A stretch of 64,000 nucleotides of DNA, from assembly GCF_001280435.1 (NCBI RefSeq), contig NZ_LBIP01000016.1, positions 186,001-250,000 of the forward strand, given 5' to 3'. This DNA is from Mangrovimonas xylaniphaga (GTDB lineage Bacteria; Bacteroidota; Bacteroidia; Flavobacteriales; Flavobacteriaceae). The notes below the pieces were generated by a model. That model was not told the DNA's origin. It saw nothing but the letters and a program-made list of their open reading frames with translations, and made no database searches. Positions 33,308 to 41,636 of this stretch are shown one piece after another (the first letter of the stretch is position 1; every line of letters starts with the position of its first letter). A program made the position numbers and the translations under genes.

Positions 33308-36300
33308 TTATTTCTTATAATACTTTGCATATTTTCTATAAGCCAAAGCACCCAAAAGCGCTACAATCCCAACTGCGATAGCAATAATGTTCAAACTGGC
33401 AATTTGCTGTCCCGATTGGTAGGAATGCAACCCTGACAGGTAGAAATTCACACCAAAATAGGTAAACAAAATACTTGAAAAGGCAATGATGGAGGCTAGG
33501 TTAAATCCATATCTACCACGTAACCCTGGTACTAAACGCATATGGATGACAAATCCATAAATCATGATACTGATCAAGGCCCAAGTTTCTTTTGGATCCC
33601 ACCCCCAATAACGTCCCCAACTTTCATTGGCCCACATACCTCCAAGGAAGTTCCCTATGGTAAGCATCACTAGTCCTACCGTTAAAGCCATTTCATTAAT
33701 GATGGTCAGCTCTTGAATATTTAAAGACATTTTGGATTTATTCTTTTCCGTGGTGAAAATCATCAATAAAAGAGACACCACTCCCAATATCATTCCAAGG
33801 GTAAACGGACCATAACTCGCCACGATTACTGCTACGTGAATCATCAACCAATAAGAATTCAAAACAGGTTGCAGGTTGGCAATGGCCGGATCCATCCAGT
33901 TCCAATGGGCTACCATTAAAATCATGGAGGTCACAAAGGCTGTAGCCGCAAAGGTCAAATCACTTTTTCTACCGAAAATCAATCCAAACAACATGGTTGC
34001 CCATGCCACATAAATCATGGATTCGTAAGCATCACTCCAAGGCGCATGGCCAGAAATATACCAACGTACTACCAACCCTAAGGTATGCAGTACAAAAATT
34101 GCGATGATTGACACTTTGAACACATTTGCCAATACAGACAAAGCTTTGTTCTTTTCATTAAAAATTTGAACAATGATTACAATAAACAGAAACGTCCCTG
34201 CATACATGTACCAGCTAAACAATTTCTTAAAGATGTCGTACTTGTTATAGGTAATTTCGGCATCAATTTTCTTTTCAGACAACATTACATTTTCCCCTAA
34301 ACGGTGCTGTGTTTTCTTGAATGCTCCTAACATTTCATCGGCTTTAGAAAAGTCACCTGTTTGTTTAGCCTGATGCAGATTCATTAAATAGGCACTGAAC
34401 CCTACGTTGATAAAGTTTCCATATAAGGAATCTTCAATTTTTTGTCGGTAGCCTTCTTCCCTGAATTCCAAAGAGGAAATCCATTTATTATTAGGATCGT
34501 TAGGCACCGGGAATATCTTCATGGAACGCCCTTCTATGGCATTGTACAACAAATACACACGTTGCTCGGCTTCCTTAAACTCCTTTTCATAGGCATTCAA
34601 CTCATTTACATTGGTCATTTTATCCAAATACGGCTGCAGCTTAAAGCTTCCAACTTCATTGAAGAAGTCCACCAAGGCCGCATATTTTTGGTCCTTTGGC
34701 ACCCCAATAATACTTCTGATGGAATCCGCCTTTCTAGGCTTTAAATAGATAACAGGCACATTGTACCACAGCATTGGACTCTCCTGAATAGACAACAGCA
34801 CTTGGTTAGCGTCGAACTCTTCATAAGTATCATGCTTACTCAACTTACGCAACATTTCCGAAGCATAGGTATTCATAGGCATCATACGCCCGCTGTAATC
34901 CTGAATGACCATTCTTCCAAACTTCGCAGCTTCTTCCTTAGGCGTGATGTTGGCACGCAATACAGAATCTATCTGCGCTTTGGTTGGACGTTCATGGTCA
35001 TGCCCATCGCCTTCAGAATGTTCTTGTGAAAATCCTTGTAAACCAAATAACAAAATCGCAATGGTTAATGCTGCTTTTTTGGTTTTCACCTTATCCAACA
35101 TTCTTCTTAAATCCGCAAAACGGGTGCCTTTTGTAAACAAGATGGCCAATAAGCCGAAGTACAATAAAAAGTATCCAATATAGGTAATCCAAGTTCCCCA
35201 GAAATCATGGTTTACAGATAACACGGTTCCTTTTTCATCTGGATCAAAACTAGCTTGGAAGAAACGATATCCTTCGTGATCCAAAATATTGTTCATAAAA
35301 ACACGGTAATTGAAATCGCCATTTTCCTTATCCAAAACGGTAATTTCGCTAGCATAAGATGAATAATTGTTTTCAGTACCCGGATAACGTTCTGCAATAA
35401 AATCGTTCAATTTGATACTGAATGGCAGTTTGATTCTTTTGGAACCGTATTTTACAGCTACGTCCAAACCGCCTACTTTTATTTGTTCAAAAGAATTGTC
35501 GCTTCCTTTTCCTCCCAAAACTCTCACACGTTCGGTTTCACCGTTTGCCGTAACCTTTAGCACCAAACCATCGGCATCTCCTTTCAGCATTTGAGGTTTT
35601 TCAACAATATCGAATACGCCCTTAATTACCGGCTTTGGAAACACCATTTGCATGTTCCCAATAATGTAACGCGAACGCAAAGCCAGAGGTTGAATGCTAT
35701 CCTTAACCAATGTTCCTTGGGCACCAGTGGCCATGGTTAAATACTCCCCTTCAAATGGCGATTGAATTAAAAGCTCTCCATTATTATAAGTGATGTTCAC
35801 GGCACCATCCACAAACTTATTAAGTGAAAACAATGTATTATGGATGCTTTGTACTTCCCCACTCTTCAAGAAATGATTGTGTGGCGCACCTCCTCCAGAT
35901 TCAACCACCTTTAAATAGTCTTCACCAGATTCATCCGGTATAATATCTTGTTCAGCTCCAGCAACAAATTTCTCAAGTTCTATGGATACAGGTTGTCCAT
36001 CATAATCGGTGTCTACACTAAAACTATTGGTTAAACGTGGTGAAAAATCCACTTCCTTTTGAATAACCCTGCGCTGTGCCTGCCCATCAACAACCATATC
36101 CCCATCAATATAGGCCGTGACATATGTTTTTTGAGATAGAAATGTATCTTCGGTAGCACCTTCCCTAATAGGCATCATCCCTTCATAACCAATATAACGC
36201 GTTACAAAAGCTCCTAAAAGAATAAAGATAAAGGCCAAATGCAACAACAGAGTATCCCATTTTTCCTTTGAAAGAAGTCTGTATCTAAAAATGTTCCCGA

Positions 36301-36496
36301 TAAAGTTAATCACGAACACCCCCATAATGGCCTCAAACCACCACGCATTATAGATCAACTGTCTAGAATACGGTGTTGGCGAAGTCCCCATGTTCCGGTC
36401 CATAAAGGTCCCCGTAATCATGGCTGCGGCAAAAACAATAAATAAAATAGCGGTAAGTCGTGTTGAAAATAGAATTTTGGCAAGTTTATTTTGCAT
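33308..36496 (-). CDS. ccsBA: Fused cytochrome c biogenesis protein (ResB-CcsA/ResC)
   Basis: A 1062-residue inner-membrane heme handling and attachment protein of system II. The N-terminal ResB half (about 1-490) has paired TM helices and a large periplasmic domain. A His-rich periplasmic segment follows (about 505-520, EHSEGDGHDHERP), then an extended soluble region. The C-terminal CcsA half has the WWD domain (WGRYWGWDPKETWAL, near residue 970) and heme-ligand histidines in MVAHWNW-, LMIHVAV- and GFVIHMRL-type helices. Natural fusions of this kind are known in Bacteroidota and epsilon-proteobacteria. Monocistronic, ending in a shared terminator; the truncated haemoglobin gene lies upstream on the same strand. 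Confidence 0.95.
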   Translation of the reverse strand: MQNKLAKILFSTRLTAILFIVFAAAMITGTFMDRNMGTSPTPYSRQLIYNAWWFEAIMGVFVINFIGNIFRYRLLSKEKWDTLLLHLAFIFILLGAFVTRYIGYEGMMPIREGATEDTFLSQKTYVTAYIDGDMVVDGQAQRRVIQKEVDFSPRLTNSFSVDTDYDGQPVSIELEKFVAGAEQDIIPDESGEDYLKVVESGGGAPHNHFLKSGEVQSIHNTLFSLNKFVDGAVNITYNNGELLIQSPFEGEYLTMATGAQGTLVKDSIQPLALRSRYIIGNMQMVFPKPVIKGVFDIVEKPQMLKGDADGLVLKVTANGETERVRVLGGKGSDNSFEQIKVGGLDVAVKYGSKRIKLPFSIKLNDFIAERYPGTENNYSSYASEITVLDKENGDFNYRVFMNNILDHEGYRFFQASFDPDEKGTVLSVNHDFWGTWITYIGYFLLYFGLLAILFTKGTRFADLRRMLDKVKTKKAALTIAILLFGLQGFSQEHSEGDGHDHERPTKAQIDSVLRANITPKEEAAKFGRMVIQDYSGRMMPMNTYASEMLRKLSKHDTYEEFDANQVLLSIQESPMLWYNVPVIYLKPRKADSIRSIIGVPKDQKYAALVDFFNEVGSFKLQPYLDKMTNVNELNAYEKEFKEAEQRVYLLYNAIEGRSMKIFPVPNDPNNKWISSLEFREEGYRQKIEDSLYGNFINVGFSAYLMNLHQAKQTGDFSKADEMLGAFKKTQHRLGENVMLSEKKIDAEITYNKYDIFKKLFSWYMYAGTFLFIVIIVQIFNEKNKALSVLANVFKVSIIAIFVLHTLGLVVRWYISGHAPWSDAYESMIYVAWATMLFGLIFGRKSDLTFAATAFVTSMILMVAHWNWMDPAIANLQPVLNSYWLMIHVAVIVASYGPFTLGMILGVVSLLLMIFTTEKNKSKMSLNIQELTIINEMALTVGLVMLTIGNFLGGMWANESWGRYWGWDPKETWALISIMIYGFVIHMRLVPGLRGRYGFNLASIIAFSSILFTYFGVNFYLSGLHSYQSGQQIASLNIIAIAVGIVALLGALAYRKYAKYYKK

Positions 36497-36573
36497 AATA
36501 TGAGACTCTTATTTTAGCTCGCGCAAATTTAAGGTATTTACTTTACTTACTTATGTTAAAATACCTGAAACTT

Positions 36574-36966
36574 TTAAGGCGCTTGTCTAGCTTGAAAAAT
36601 ATTCAGGTAGAGAAAGGTGCCCATTTTTCGGGCTCTGTGCTTGGCGTTTTCGGCATAATCGCCTTGAAACAGTTCGTCTATGGTTTGCACCCACAAATTG
36701 AGCCATAGGCCAAAATGCAATTCGGTAATACTATGGTTCGTTTCTCGGTCAACTTTTACATGAACCTCCAACGGATTGCCATAATATTTGGTCTTTAGAA
36801 ACAAACTCGACTCCCAAAAAGTAGTCAAGTGTTCAAAATGAGCCTCCCAATCTTTTATTATTGGGTTGAAAAAAGGCCCTAAAACCTCATCTGTTCTCAC
36901 TTTTTTGTAAAACGTGGTGACCAATAAATGAATATCGGCTCTGTTTTGAATATCTTTTTTGGACAT
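36574..36966 (-). CDS. Group III truncated haemoglobin
   Basis: A 130-residue heme protein with the two-over-two globin fold. The start at 36966 (MSKKDIQNRADIHLLVTTFY) is preferred over an upstream ATG that adds six residues. The proximal His is in ITELHFGLWLNLWVQTIDELF (about residue 77). WEAHFEHLTTFWESSLF supplies the B/E-helix aromatic residues, and the C-terminal AKHRARKMGTFLYL completes the pattern. Group III members bind oxygen or NO or take part in redox chemistry; the function here is unproven. Sits upstream of the cytochrome c assembly gene on the same strand, 77 bases apart. Confidence 0.9.
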   Translation of the reverse strand: MSKKDIQNRADIHLLVTTFYKKVRTDEVLGPFFNPIIKDWEAHFEHLTTFWESSLFLKTKYYGNPLEVHVKVDRETNHSITELHFGLWLNLWVQTIDELFQGDYAENAKHRARKMGTFLYLNIFQARQAP

Positions 36967-37024
36967 CCAACAAAGATAAATCATATCCCTTTCATATCAT
37001 GCTAGACTTACTTAATTTAGCAGC

Positions 37025-37783
37025 ATGATTTCAGTTAGCATACTCGGTGCCGGCAATGTGGCCACACATTTATTCAAGGCTTTTAAAAAGGCAAAATCAG
37101 TATCTGTAAACCAATGGTACAACAGACATTTGGCGCCTTTGGAAACCTACAGAAATGAAGTTTCCATTACCGATGACCTATCACAGCTTACAAAAAGTGA
37201 TGTGTACATTATTGCTGTAAGTGACGATGCGGTGGCAAAATTGTCTTCCAACTTACCTTTTGAAGGTAGATTGGTCGTGCATACCTCTGGAAGTGTTGGC
37301 ATCCACGATTTGGACAAAAAACATCAAAGAGGCGTCTTTTACCCTTTACAGACCTTTACTAAAGGTGCCGATGTAGATTTTGCCGATGTGCCCATTTGTA
37401 TTGAAGTTTTGGAGAGAGAAAACCTTCCCCTTTTACAAGAACTAGGCGAAGCTATAGGCTCCAACGTCTATAAAGTGAATAGCGATCAACGAAGAGCTTT
37501 GCATTTAGCGGCTGTTTTTGTGAACAATTTCACCAATCAACTGTATCGTGTTGCCCATGAAATTACCGAAAGCCAAGGTGTGGAATTTGAAATCCTAAAG
37601 CCGCTTATTACGGAAACAGCCAAAAAGGTTCAGGACATGTCCCCATATATGGCACAAACAGGTCCTGCCAAGCGCAACGACAAAAAAACAATTCAAAAAC
37701 ATTTAAAATTACTGGAGAATCCGCAGCACGAAGCCATCTACAAACTGCTTACCAGTTCAATAAAGAAAACCCATGGAAGATAA
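37025..37783 (+). CDS. DUF2520/Rossmann-like NAD(P)-binding protein
   Basis: A 252-residue protein. It starts MISVSILGAGNVATHLFKAF, a GxGxxA-type Rossmann nucleotide fold (about 1-110), and ends in the helical DUF2520 domain (about 120-245, containing RRALHLAAVFVNNFTNQLYRVAHEI and MAQTGPAKRNDKKTI). The overall shape resembles pyrroline-5-carboxylate reductase or F420-dependent oxidoreductases, but the substrate is unknown. First gene of a plus-strand operon; it overlaps the KdsC gene by 11 bases. Confidence 0.88.
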   Translation: MISVSILGAGNVATHLFKAFKKAKSVSVNQWYNRHLAPLETYRNEVSITDDLSQLTKSDVYIIAVSDDAVAKLSSNLPFEGRLVVHTSGSVGIHDLDKKHQRGVFYPLQTFTKGADVDFADVPICIEVLERENLPLLQELGEAIGSNVYKVNSDQRRALHLAAVFVNNFTNQLYRVAHEITESQGVEFEILKPLITETAKKVQDMSPYMAQTGPAKRNDKKTIQKHLKLLENPQHEAIYKLLTSSIKKTHGR

Positions 37784-38303
37784 AAGCTATAAAGAATACC
37801 TAGAACACATCACCACCTTTATTTTTGACGTTGACGGTGTGCTTACCGATGGTACCATTACCGTAACTACTTCTGGCGAAATGCTAAGAACCATGAATAT
37901 TAAAGATGGGTTCGCATTGAAAACGGCCATAGATGCCGGTTTTCATATTTGTATTATTTCTGGAGGGTCTAATGAAGGGGTTCGTGTACGATTGAACGGA
38001 TTGGGCATTAAAGATGTGTATTTGGGAACTCATGATAAAATTGAAAAGCTCCACGAATACCTTGAAAACAACAATATCAACATAGAAAATGTGTTGTATA
38101 TGGGAGACGATATCCCAGATTACCCAGTGATGTCTTTGGCAGGCTTACCGTGTTGTCCTCAGGATGCGGTACCGGAAATAAAGGCCATTTCCAAATATGT
38201 ATCCCATAAAAAGGGAGGTAAAGGAGCCGTTCGCGATGTGATTGAGCAAGTCTTGAAAGTTCAAGGTAAATGGAACAGTAATTTTAGCGCTAAATACGAT
38301 TAA
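37773..38303 (+). CDS. kdsC: KdsC-type HAD phosphatase (Kdo 8-phosphate phosphatase)
   Basis: A 176-residue C0-type HAD phosphatase, tetrameric in the family, which removes phosphate from 3-deoxy-manno-octulosonate 8-phosphate in LPS core synthesis. The nucleophile motif is TFIFDVDGVLTDGTI (DxDGVLTDG), motif II is CIISGGSNEGV and motif IV is YMGDDIPDYPVM. The short length without a cap domain fits KdsC and not the larger HAD phosphatases. Encoded in the same operon as DUF2520, the prenyltransferase and Maf. Confidence 0.92.
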   Translation: MEDKSYKEYLEHITTFIFDVDGVLTDGTITVTTSGEMLRTMNIKDGFALKTAIDAGFHICIISGGSNEGVRVRLNGLGIKDVYLGTHDKIEKLHEYLENNNINIENVLYMGDDIPDYPVMSLAGLPCCPQDAVPEIKAISKYVSHKKGGKGAVRDVIEQVLKVQGKWNSNFSAKYD

Positions 38304-38338
38304 CACCAACAAATCCCAACTAACTAAACAACACTAAC

Positions 38339-39253
38339 TTGGAACTATTAAAATTGATTCGCTGGAAGAACCTCCTAATGATTGCCTTGACGCAATACCT
38401 CATTAAATATGCTTTTTTTGAGCCGTTTGGAGTCAACATCACTTTAAACCTATTTGGCTTTTCGCTTTTGGTATTGGCTACTTTGTGTATTGCTGCCGGA
38501 GGTTATGTGATCAATGACATCTATGATGTGGAAACCGATTTGATCAACAAACCAGATCAAGTAATTGTTGGTAAAACCATTTCGGAACAAGCAGCCAACA
38601 ACCTTTTTATTGCTTTTAATGTGATTGGTGTTGGTATTGGTTTCTATCTGTCACACTTGGTAGGCAAGAGTGCTTTTTTTGCAACCTTCATCATTGTGTC
38701 GGGATTACTGTATGTGTATGCTTCCTATTTAAAACCCATGCCGTTGGTTGGCAATTTGGTAATTTCGGCCATGGTGGCTTTAAGTATCATAATTGTTGGT
38801 TTATTTGAATTAATTCCAGCCATTACTCCTGGCAACCAAGAAACCCAACTGACCTTTTTTACCATTTTATGGGACTATGCCCTTTTTGCATTTATATTGA
38901 ATTTACTGCGCGAAATGATTAAAGATATTGAGGATATTGATGGCGACCACAAAGCAGGAATGAACACCTTGCCTATTGCTATTGGCCGTGAGCGTGCCAA
39001 AAAAATAGCCTTTGCTGTTTCTTTTATTCCGCTTGGAGGCGCTATTTATTATTTAATCAACTATTTGTACGGGAATATGGTTGCTGTGGTGTATTTCTTA
39101 GCGGCCATCATTGCTCCAATGCTTTATATTGTTATCAAGATCTTTATGGCAGAATCCAAAAAGGAGTTTCATTTTATCAGCAATATGATTAAATTGGTCA
39201 TGCTACTGGGAATGTTATCCTTGATTATTTACAAATACAGCCTTCTTGATTAA
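38339..39253 (+). CDS. UbiA-type prenyltransferase (geranylgeranylglycerol-phosphate-like)
   Basis: A 304-residue integral membrane prenyltransferase with about eight or nine TM helices. The first aspartate-rich motif is NDIYDVETDLINKP (NDxxDxxxD) near residue 65, and the second is DIEDIDGDHKAGMNTL (near 200). It probably begins at TTG (38339), since the residues right after it (ELLKLIRWKNLLMIALTQYL) are the usual family N terminus and no ATG lies upstream in frame. The family attaches isoprenoid chains to aromatic or polar acceptors; the acceptor here is unknown. The next gene starts within its stop codon (TAATG). Confidence 0.88.
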   Translation: MELLKLIRWKNLLMIALTQYLIKYAFFEPFGVNITLNLFGFSLLVLATLCIAAGGYVINDIYDVETDLINKPDQVIVGKTISEQAANNLFIAFNVIGVGIGFYLSHLVGKSAFFATFIIVSGLLYVYASYLKPMPLVGNLVISAMVALSIIIVGLFELIPAITPGNQETQLTFFTILWDYALFAFILNLLREMIKDIEDIDGDHKAGMNTLPIAIGRERAKKIAFAVSFIPLGGAIYYLINYLYGNMVAVVYFLAAIIAPMLYIVIKIFMAESKKEFHFISNMIKLVMLLGMLSLIIYKYSLLD

Positions 39254-39840
39254 TGCTGAACGACCAATTAAAACCATACCATATTGTTTTAGCTTCTGGT
39301 TCTCCCAGACGTCAGCAGTTTTTCAAGGATCTTGGATTGGATTTTAAAATCATTCTAAAGCCTGTAAAAGAAGAATATCCGCTGCGCTTAAGGCATTACG
39401 AAATCAGTGATTATTTGGCCCAACTGAAAGCCATTCCCTTTAAGGAAGAACTTAAAGACAATACCATCCTCATTACCAGCGATACCATTGTTTGGCACAA
39501 CGATGAGGCTTTGGGCAAACCAAAAGATGAACAAGAAGCTTTTGAGATGTTAAGCTCCATGAGTGGACAAACCCATGAAGTCATCACTTCTGTATGCTTT
39601 ACTACTCCTACTGTTCAAAAAACGGTAAACGCTATTACAAAGGTTACTTTTAAAGAGCTTTCCGAAGAAGAAATACGTTATTACATCAATACCTGTCAAC
39701 CCTTTGACAAAGCTGGCGCCTACGGTATCCAGGAGTGGATTGGACAAATTGGCATCACTAAAATTGAAGGTTCCTATTTTAATGTAGTAGGTCTCCCAAC
39801 CCATCTTGTTTACAAAACGCTGCTTAGTTTAATAGCATAG
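39253..39840 (+). CDS. maf: Maf-like nucleotide pyrophosphatase
   Basis: A 195-residue nucleoside triphosphate pyrophosphatase that hydrolyses non-canonical or modified nucleotides. Family motifs: YHIVLASGSPRRQQFFKDLGL at the N terminus, ITSDTIVWHNDEALGKPKD, MSGQTHEVITSV, and KAGAYGIQEWIG followed by SYFNVVGLPTHLVY. All expected catalytic residues (SGSPRR, the Asp/Lys set, AYG) are visible. Its ATG shares a base with the preceding stop, so translation is coupled. Confidence 0.94.
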   Translation: MLNDQLKPYHIVLASGSPRRQQFFKDLGLDFKIILKPVKEEYPLRLRHYEISDYLAQLKAIPFKEELKDNTILITSDTIVWHNDEALGKPKDEQEAFEMLSSMSGQTHEVITSVCFTTPTVQKTVNAITKVTFKELSEEEIRYYINTCQPFDKAGAYGIQEWIGQIGITKIEGSYFNVVGLPTHLVYKTLLSLIA

Positions 39841-39915
39841 AAATAGGCGGTTCTTTTAGGTAATTATTTCAATTTCTCATCTATCTTTGTTTAAGAAATT
39901 CCATTGCTTAACACT

Positions 39916-40446
39916 ATGTTTTTTGAAGCTTACCAAGACAAATTAATTAAGGTTTTTATTCTCCTTATCATCCTGTTGATTATTAGGGCTGCCCTGAAAA
40001 CCGGCATTACCAAAATTGGTAGAAACAGTGGTATTAATGAGGCTAGAATCCATCTTATCAATCGCTACACTACGGTATCATTGGTATTGATAAGCTTGCT
40101 GTTTGGGGCATTTATCTTTGGAGTGGAATTCAAGGATATGGCTTTGGTATTTTCCTCGGTGTTTGCCGTGATTGGTATCGCTCTATTTGCCATTTGGTCT
40201 ATTTTGAGTAATATCACTTCAGGGGTGATTATGTTTTTCTCTTTCCCTTATAAGGTGGGAGATAAAATTCAAATTCACGATAAGGATTTTCCCATTGAAG
40301 CCATTATTGAAGATATTAGAGCCTTTCAGTTACATTTGCGTTTGGACAATGGCGACCTTATCACCTACCCAAACAACCTCATTCTTCAAAAACCAGTAAC
40401 ACTTATAAAAAAAGATGCCATCGACGATGGTCATGACGCTTTATAA
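39916..40446 (+). CDS. Small MscS-type mechanosensitive channel domain protein
   Basis: A 176-residue membrane protein (ATG at 39916; a TTG 12 bases upstream is also in frame). Three hydrophobic helices: KVFILLIILLIIRAAL, YTTVSLVLISLLFGAF and the pore-type helix SSVFAVIGIALFAIWSILSNI. A short beta domain follows, with IMFFSFPYKVGDKIQIHD, DLITYPNNLI and a Lys-rich end. Ordinary MscS proteins have 280 or more residues with a large cytosolic vestibule; here the C-terminal part is missing, so the protein is a minimal form. It sits between maf and corA. Confidence 0.85.
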   Translation: MFFEAYQDKLIKVFILLIILLIIRAALKTGITKIGRNSGINEARIHLINRYTTVSLVLISLLFGAFIFGVEFKDMALVFSSVFAVIGIALFAIWSILSNITSGVIMFFSFPYKVGDKIQIHDKDFPIEAIIEDIRAFQLHLRLDNGDLITYPNNLILQKPVTLIKKDAIDDGHDAL

Positions 40447-40480
40447 ATATTGCCTATATTTATAAGGTCAACTTTTATGT

Positions 40481-41548
40481 ATGGGAAAGAAACGAACCTC
40501 AAAGTATAAAAAGCACATCGCCAAAGCACCGGGAACCCTTATCTATACTGGTGAAAAAAACAGCCAACAACTTTTTATTGAATCTTTCGATTACAATCTT
40601 GAGGGCGTCACCGAAAAGGAACTTAAAAATATTGAGGATGTCTTTGGCTACAAAACCACAGAATCCATAACTTGGGTTAACATCAACGGACTTAACCACA
40701 TTGAAGCCATTGAAAAGGCCGGTGACCATTATGGCCTGCACCCTTTGATTCTTGAAGATATTGTAAATACTTCGCAGCGTCCAAAAATCGACGAGTACGA
40801 CGAATACATCTTTATTTCCCTTAAAATGTTACACCTTGATGCCGACGAAAATGTCATCATTGAGCAGGTGAGTTTTGTGATGGGAGACCGTTATGTCTTG
40901 ACATTTCAGGAAGCCGAAGGTGATGTTTTTGATAACGTAAGAGAACGCATCCGTTCCGGAAAAGGCCGTATTAGAGGCATGGGAGCCGACTATCTGCTAT
41001 ATGCACTTGTAGATGCTGTTGTAGACCATTATTATGTGGTAAGTGAAATGCTGGGCAATAAAATTGAAGACATTGAAGACTCCTTGTTTGAAGGCAGTAT
41101 GAAGGACAGCATGAGTGTTCAAATATTGATGCTGAAAAAGGAACTACTAAAAGTAAGACGCGCCATTTTTCCTTTAAGGGAAATCATCAGCCGTATCGAA
41201 AAAAGCGAAAGCCCCCTTATTGATAAAAAATCCATTCAATTCTACAGAGATATTTATGACCACGTCATCCAGCTCTCTGATAATATTGATATTTTCAGGG
41301 AAATGATTTGGAGTTTAATGGACATGTACATGACTACCATCAGCAACCGTATGAACGAAGTCATGAAAGTCTTGACCATTATCGCTACCATTTTTATTCC
41401 CTTGACCTTCATTGCCGGGATTTACGGAATGAATTTCGACCACATGCCTGAGCTTCATCTTAAATATGGCTATTACACAGTTTGGATTGTGATGATTGCA
41501 GTGTTTATTGCCATGGTGATTTATTTTAAACGGAAAAAGTGGTTGTGA
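40481..41548 (+). CDS. corA: Magnesium/cobalt transporter CorA
   Basis: A 355-residue pentameric divalent cation channel. The N-terminal cytoplasmic funnel (about 1-290) includes WVNINGLNHIEAIEKAGDHYGLHPLILEDI and EQVSFVMGDRYVLTFQE. The two C-terminal TM helices are preceded and joined by ITFIAGIYGMNFDHMPE, with the family signature GMN. The length matches. It is the last gene of the operon and has a terminator (41580-41610). Confidence 0.95.
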   Translation: MGKKRTSKYKKHIAKAPGTLIYTGEKNSQQLFIESFDYNLEGVTEKELKNIEDVFGYKTTESITWVNINGLNHIEAIEKAGDHYGLHPLILEDIVNTSQRPKIDEYDEYIFISLKMLHLDADENVIIEQVSFVMGDRYVLTFQEAEGDVFDNVRERIRSGKGRIRGMGADYLLYALVDAVVDHYYVVSEMLGNKIEDIEDSLFEGSMKDSMSVQILMLKKELLKVRRAIFPLREIISRIEKSESPLIDKKSIQFYRDIYDHVIQLSDNIDIFREMIWSLMDMYMTTISNRMNEVMKVLTIIATIFIPLTFIAGIYGMNFDHMPELHLKYGYYTVWIVMIAVFIAMVIYFKRKKWL

Positions 41549-41579
41549 TTCATTGACCCCTCAACCGTTAAAGAAATTC

Positions 41580-41610
41580 TAAAACCAGCCCTTTGGCTGG
41601 TTTTATTTTT
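41580..41610 (+). terminator. Terminator after corA
   Basis: AAAACCAGCC-CTTT-GGCTGGTTTTATTTTT: ten-base stem and T run, 32 bases past the corA stop and ahead of the PIG-L gene. Confidence 0.88.
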
Positions 41611-41636
41611 ATATTTAGGGGCAATTAAAACACACC

